A DNA stretch of 8,558 nt from UBA4582 sp047630175. Lineage in GTDB: Bacteria; Pseudomonadota; Gammaproteobacteria; Pseudomonadales; Azotimanducaceae. This document shows positions 6,758-8,558 of the stretch, in pieces (position 1 is the stretch's first letter; each line of letters starts with the position of its first letter). Where the stretch lies: the NCBI GenBank assembly GCA_047630175.1, contig JBLHVI010000112.1, forward strand, positions 1 to 8,558, in the 5' to 3' direction. Below the pieces are notes generated by a model. It was not told the origin of the DNA. It saw nothing but the letters and a program-made list of their open reading frames with translations, and made no database searches. Made by a program: the position numbers and the translations under genes.

Positions 6758-6769
6758 TCAACTAGTTGA
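6758..6769. promoter_or_regulatory. 12-bp perfect palindrome, putative operator
   Basis: TCAACTAGTTGA is a perfect palindrome about 130 bp upstream of the amidohydrolase ATG. Its core AACTAGTTG recurs exactly at 6840-6848, 80 bp downstream on the same strand and nearer the gene. Paired sites of this kind are typical of dimeric repressors, but no regulator gene is present in the window. Confidence 0.4.
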
Positions 6770-6798
6770 GTCACGAATCGAACCACCTAGGCGAACCA

Positions 6799-6840
6799 TT
6801 GGGTATTGGCCCGCACGCATTAAGGGCCCGATCTACCCAA
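6799..6840 (+). other. Two-part hairpin in the amidohydrolase upstream region
   Basis: TTGGGTA (6799-6805) pairs with TACCCAA (6834-6840). Inside it, GGCCC (6808-6812) pairs with GGGCC (6824-6828) around an 11-nt loop, with an asymmetric internal loop. No T-run follows, so it is not an ordinary terminator. It may be a leader structure or a protein-binding site. Confidence 0.4.
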
Positions 6841-6899
6841 ACTAGTTGTCCAAAGAATCTATCCATACATCTATCATCAAGAATAGTAGGAGAGAGACC

Positions 6900-8081
6900 A
6901 TGGCTTATGTTGAGAATGCGACGGTGCATGATGCTGATTCCCATGTAATGGAATTGCCAGGCACTATCAATGACTACATTGCGGCTGCTTACCGTGAGCG
7001 TTTTATGGCAGTGACACGCCATGGTACCGAGGTTGAGGCATGGGTGGTTGATGCCGTCGAACAACAAGGCAATGCTGAGTTTCGTGCGACGGCGCCTGAC
7101 AATATTTTGTTGCGCAAGAATTATCAGGCTATGGGTTCGTTTTTGAATCAGGACCGCCCAGCGGCGTTAGACCTGCTAGGGTTTACATCACAGCTAGTGT
7201 TTACAACGACGGCCCTGAGCAATTACGGGCTGGAGTACGGCGATGATCCCGATCTCGCTATTGCCTCAGCTCGGGCCCACAACCGGATGATGGCTGACTT
7301 TTGTGCGGTAGATAAACGCTTGCTGGCTACGGGTTATGTACCGCTGGTCGACTTGTCTCGAGCCGCAGAGGTTGCCCGTGAAGCGCTGCAGTTGGGCTGT
7401 AAAGGACTGGTTATTGCATCGCGTTGTCCTGCGGCGCATTCACCTAGTCATGTGGGCTTAGACAATCTATGGTCGCTAGCGCAAGAGGCGGGGGTGCCTA
7501 TCCTGTTCCATGTGGGTGGTGAAGAGAAGATGGCGCCAGCGTATTTTGAAAATGGCTTGCCCAAGGTTAAAGACTTCCACGGAGGCGACGAGAACTTCAC
7601 TTCTGCCAGCTTTATGACTATTCCTGTTGCGCTTTGGCAGACTATGTCGATGTTGATTCTTGATGGTGTCTGCGATCGTTTTCCGCGGCTGAAGTTCGGT
7701 GCTATTGAACTCGGGGCGTCATGGCTACCTAGTTGGATGCGTTTTCTGGATGCTGGCTTTGATGCCTTCCGTAAAGGCGAGACTCGCCTACAAAACTTGA
7801 GCGCGCGACCTAGCGAGATTGCCCAGCGGCAATTCCGTGTAACACCCTACCCGCATGAAGATACCGACTGGATCATCAAGAATTCAAGTGATGATATGTG
7901 CCTTTTCTCGTCAGACTTTCCACATGTCGAGGGTGGACGTAATCCTCTCAAACGATTCAATGATGCCTTGGTAGATGCCTCGCTCGAGACGCGAGGTAAG
8001 TTCTATCGTGATAATTTTATAGATCTGATGGGGCAGGGTTTGGAGAAGAGCCTGCATGATCATCCGAGCATGTCACCGTAA
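6900..8081 (+). CDS. Amidohydrolase family protein (amidohydrolase 2 / ACMSD-like TIM barrel)
   Basis: A 393-residue, probably cytoplasmic, metal-dependent enzyme of the amidohydrolase-2 superfamily, which includes ACMSD, gamma-resorcylate decarboxylase and related hydrolases or decarboxylases. Visible landmarks are the N-terminal DADSHVME motif with His15 as a likely metal ligand, His204 in PILFHVGG at a strand end, the segment FPRLKFGAIELGASW (Glu270), and the C-terminal SSDFPHVEGG with Asp339, the conserved acid of the family. The start is ATG at 6900 because AGGAG (6888-6892) lies 7 nt upstream. An in-frame TTG at 6846 would add 18 unconserved residues and has no ribosome site. No signal peptide is seen. 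The substrate cannot be deduced; relatives often occur in aromatic or steroid degradation, but no such genes are adjacent. It is a single-gene unit, convergent with the stress-protein gene. Confidence 0.9.
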   Translation: MAYVENATVHDADSHVMELPGTINDYIAAAYRERFMAVTRHGTEVEAWVVDAVEQQGNAEFRATAPDNILLRKNYQAMGSFLNQDRPAALDLLGFTSQLVFTTTALSNYGLEYGDDPDLAIASARAHNRMMADFCAVDKRLLATGYVPLVDLSRAAEVAREALQLGCKGLVIASRCPAAHSPSHVGLDNLWSLAQEAGVPILFHVGGEEKMAPAYFENGLPKVKDFHGGDENFTSASFMTIPVALWQTMSMLILDGVCDRFPRLKFGAIELGASWLPSWMRFLDAGFDAFRKGETRLQNLSARPSEIAQRQFRVTPYPHEDTDWIIKNSSDDMCLFSSDFPHVEGGRNPLKRFNDALVDASLETRGKFYRDNFIDLMGQGLEKSLHDHPSMSP

Positions 8082-8132
8082 CAGTGTCAGGCTCTCCGTG
8101 TGATCATTCTATGAAGGCTATTCCCCGAGGGT

Positions 8133-8558
8133 TTACAGCACCGGGGACTTAAAACCATCTGGCTTCAACGTCAAGACAGAGCAATTGGCACGGTACAAAA
8201 CTTTCTCTGCGGTATTACCTATCAAAAGGCCGGGAATACCCCCGCGCGACATAGTGCCCATTACCAACAGGTCAATCTCGTTGCTGTTCACTAGTCCAAT
8301 GATTGCGTCCTCGGCCTTGCCGTCGACGAGATATTCTGCCGGCGTTGCGGGTGCAGCGTGGGCTGCCAACGTGTGTAGCTGTTCGGTGCTGGTATCTTTG
8401 ATTGCCTGCATCATTTCGTCAAACGCTTTACCCTCGAGACGGCTGCTAAAGTGAGGCATCGAAGGTGGCTGCCAGGCGTTCATGACAAGTAGTTGCGCGT
8501 TTTCCTGTGCGGCGACGTTTGCGGCAAGTTCGACTACTTGGCACGCTAGCTGCCGTGT
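8133..8558 (-). CDS. Universal stress protein (UspA superfamily, UspE-like C-terminal domain), 5'-truncated by window edge
   Basis: The minus-strand frame stays open to the window edge, giving 141 visible residues, so the ATG at 8483 (MNAWQPP) is internal. The visible part is nearly a full Usp domain: helix LACQVVELAANVAAQENA, strand LLVMNAWQPP, a charged helix, the VDGKAEDAI segment, then DLLVMGTMSRGGIPG and GNTAEKVLYRANCSVLTLKP. The last stretch corresponds to the G-2x-G-9x-G(S/T) nucleotide loop, but the second Gly is Ser, so ATP binding is uncertain. The tail LKPDGFKSPVL resembles the end of tandem-domain UspE proteins (about 300 residues), suggesting another Usp domain lies outside the window. 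Usp proteins are cytoplasmic and aid survival under stress and stasis. The gene converges on the amidohydrolase with a 51-nt gap and no clear terminator. Confidence 0.88.
   Translation of the reverse strand, partial: TRQLACQVVELAANVAAQENAQLLVMNAWQPPSMPHFSSRLEGKAFDEMMQAIKDTSTEQLHTLAAHAAPATPAEYLVDGKAEDAIIGLVNSNEIDLLVMGTMSRGGIPGLLIGNTAEKVLYRANCSVLTLKPDGFKSPVL

Larger units (their letters stand above)
6251..6899. other. Gene-free stretch of about 650 bp upstream of the amidohydrolase
   Basis: No reading frame here has a credible start, ribosome site and recognisable product. Two small minus-strand frames (6328-6555 and 6476-6670) look like chance. No tRNA, known RNA or mobile-element end was recognised. 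The last 200 bp hold palindromes, a repeated 9-mer and a hairpin, listed separately, and probably form the control region of the amidohydrolase gene. A decayed gene or an undescribed small RNA cannot be excluded. Confidence 0.6.

Noticed and set aside
6872..6877. TATCAT as the amidohydrolase -10
   Set aside because: The nearest -35-like element (TTGTCC, 6846-6851) is 20 nt away, and the predicted start would fall almost on the ribosome site.
6846..6899. TTG start adding 18 residues to the amidohydrolase
   Set aside because: No ribosome site upstream, and the added residues look unconserved. ATG at 6900 has AGGAG at ideal spacing and directly precedes the family N-terminal motif.
8122..8147. 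Inverted repeat TCCCCG/CGGGGA between the amidohydrolase and usp genes as a terminator
   Set aside because: Only 6 bp with a 14-nt loop, no T-run on either strand, and it overlaps the end of the usp coding sequence.
1..8558. Mobile element, CRISPR array, defence island or novel gene cluster
   Set aside because: No transposase, terminal repeats, spaced direct repeats or clustered unknown genes. All substantial genes belong to recognisable core families.

Overview
The window looks like ordinary core chromosome of a gammaproteobacterium, probably a free-living or marine heterotroph. This rests on the GroES/GroEL sequences, an AmpG-type permease, a W-type alkyltransferase-like protein, a UspE-like stress protein and a peroxisomal-type beta-oxidation enzyme. 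The lineage is inferred from protein resemblance only, with no database search. I see no insertion sequence, CRISPR array, tRNA, rRNA, phage gene or toxin-antitoxin pair.

Layout. Bases 1-1109 (+) hold the 3' part of an AmpG-like MFS/PAT permease that enters from outside the window. A short convergent gap (1110-1187) contains two adjacent 12-bp tandem duplications. Bases 1188-1526 (-) encode an ATL protein, an MGMT homologue with Trp in place of the acceptor Cys. The divergent interval 1527-1844 carries a well-formed promoter overlapping a perfect CIRCE operator, followed by a leader of about 190 nt. Then come groES (1845-2132) and groEL (2176-3831), closed by a strong intrinsic terminator. 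After about 200 bp, a single-gene unit (4107-6215) encodes a 702-residue enoyl-CoA hydratase/3-hydroxyacyl-CoA dehydrogenase, also followed by an intrinsic terminator. A gene-free stretch of about 650 bp (6251-6899) contains palindromes, a 9-bp direct repeat and a two-part hairpin. It precedes a 393-residue metal-dependent amidohydrolase (6900-8081). The window ends in a convergent universal stress protein (8133-8558, -) that continues past the edge.

How the genes relate. The only clear operon is groES-groEL, the GroE chaperonin machine. It appears to be controlled by the repressor HrcA through CIRCE, with a sigma-32-like -10 motif in the same promoter. The other genes appear to be independent units: peptidoglycan recycling (AmpG), alkylation-damage recognition (ATL), fatty-acid beta-oxidation (the MFE-1-like enzyme), an amidohydrolase of unknown substrate, and stress response (Usp). 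I found no convincing previously undescribed system. The points most worth a second look are the CIRCE/dual-promoter arrangement, a Leu-to-Pro change beside the nucleotide-contacting Asp495 of GroEL, the structured gap before the amidohydrolase, and a very hydrophobic small reading frame created by the tandem repeats after the permease gene.
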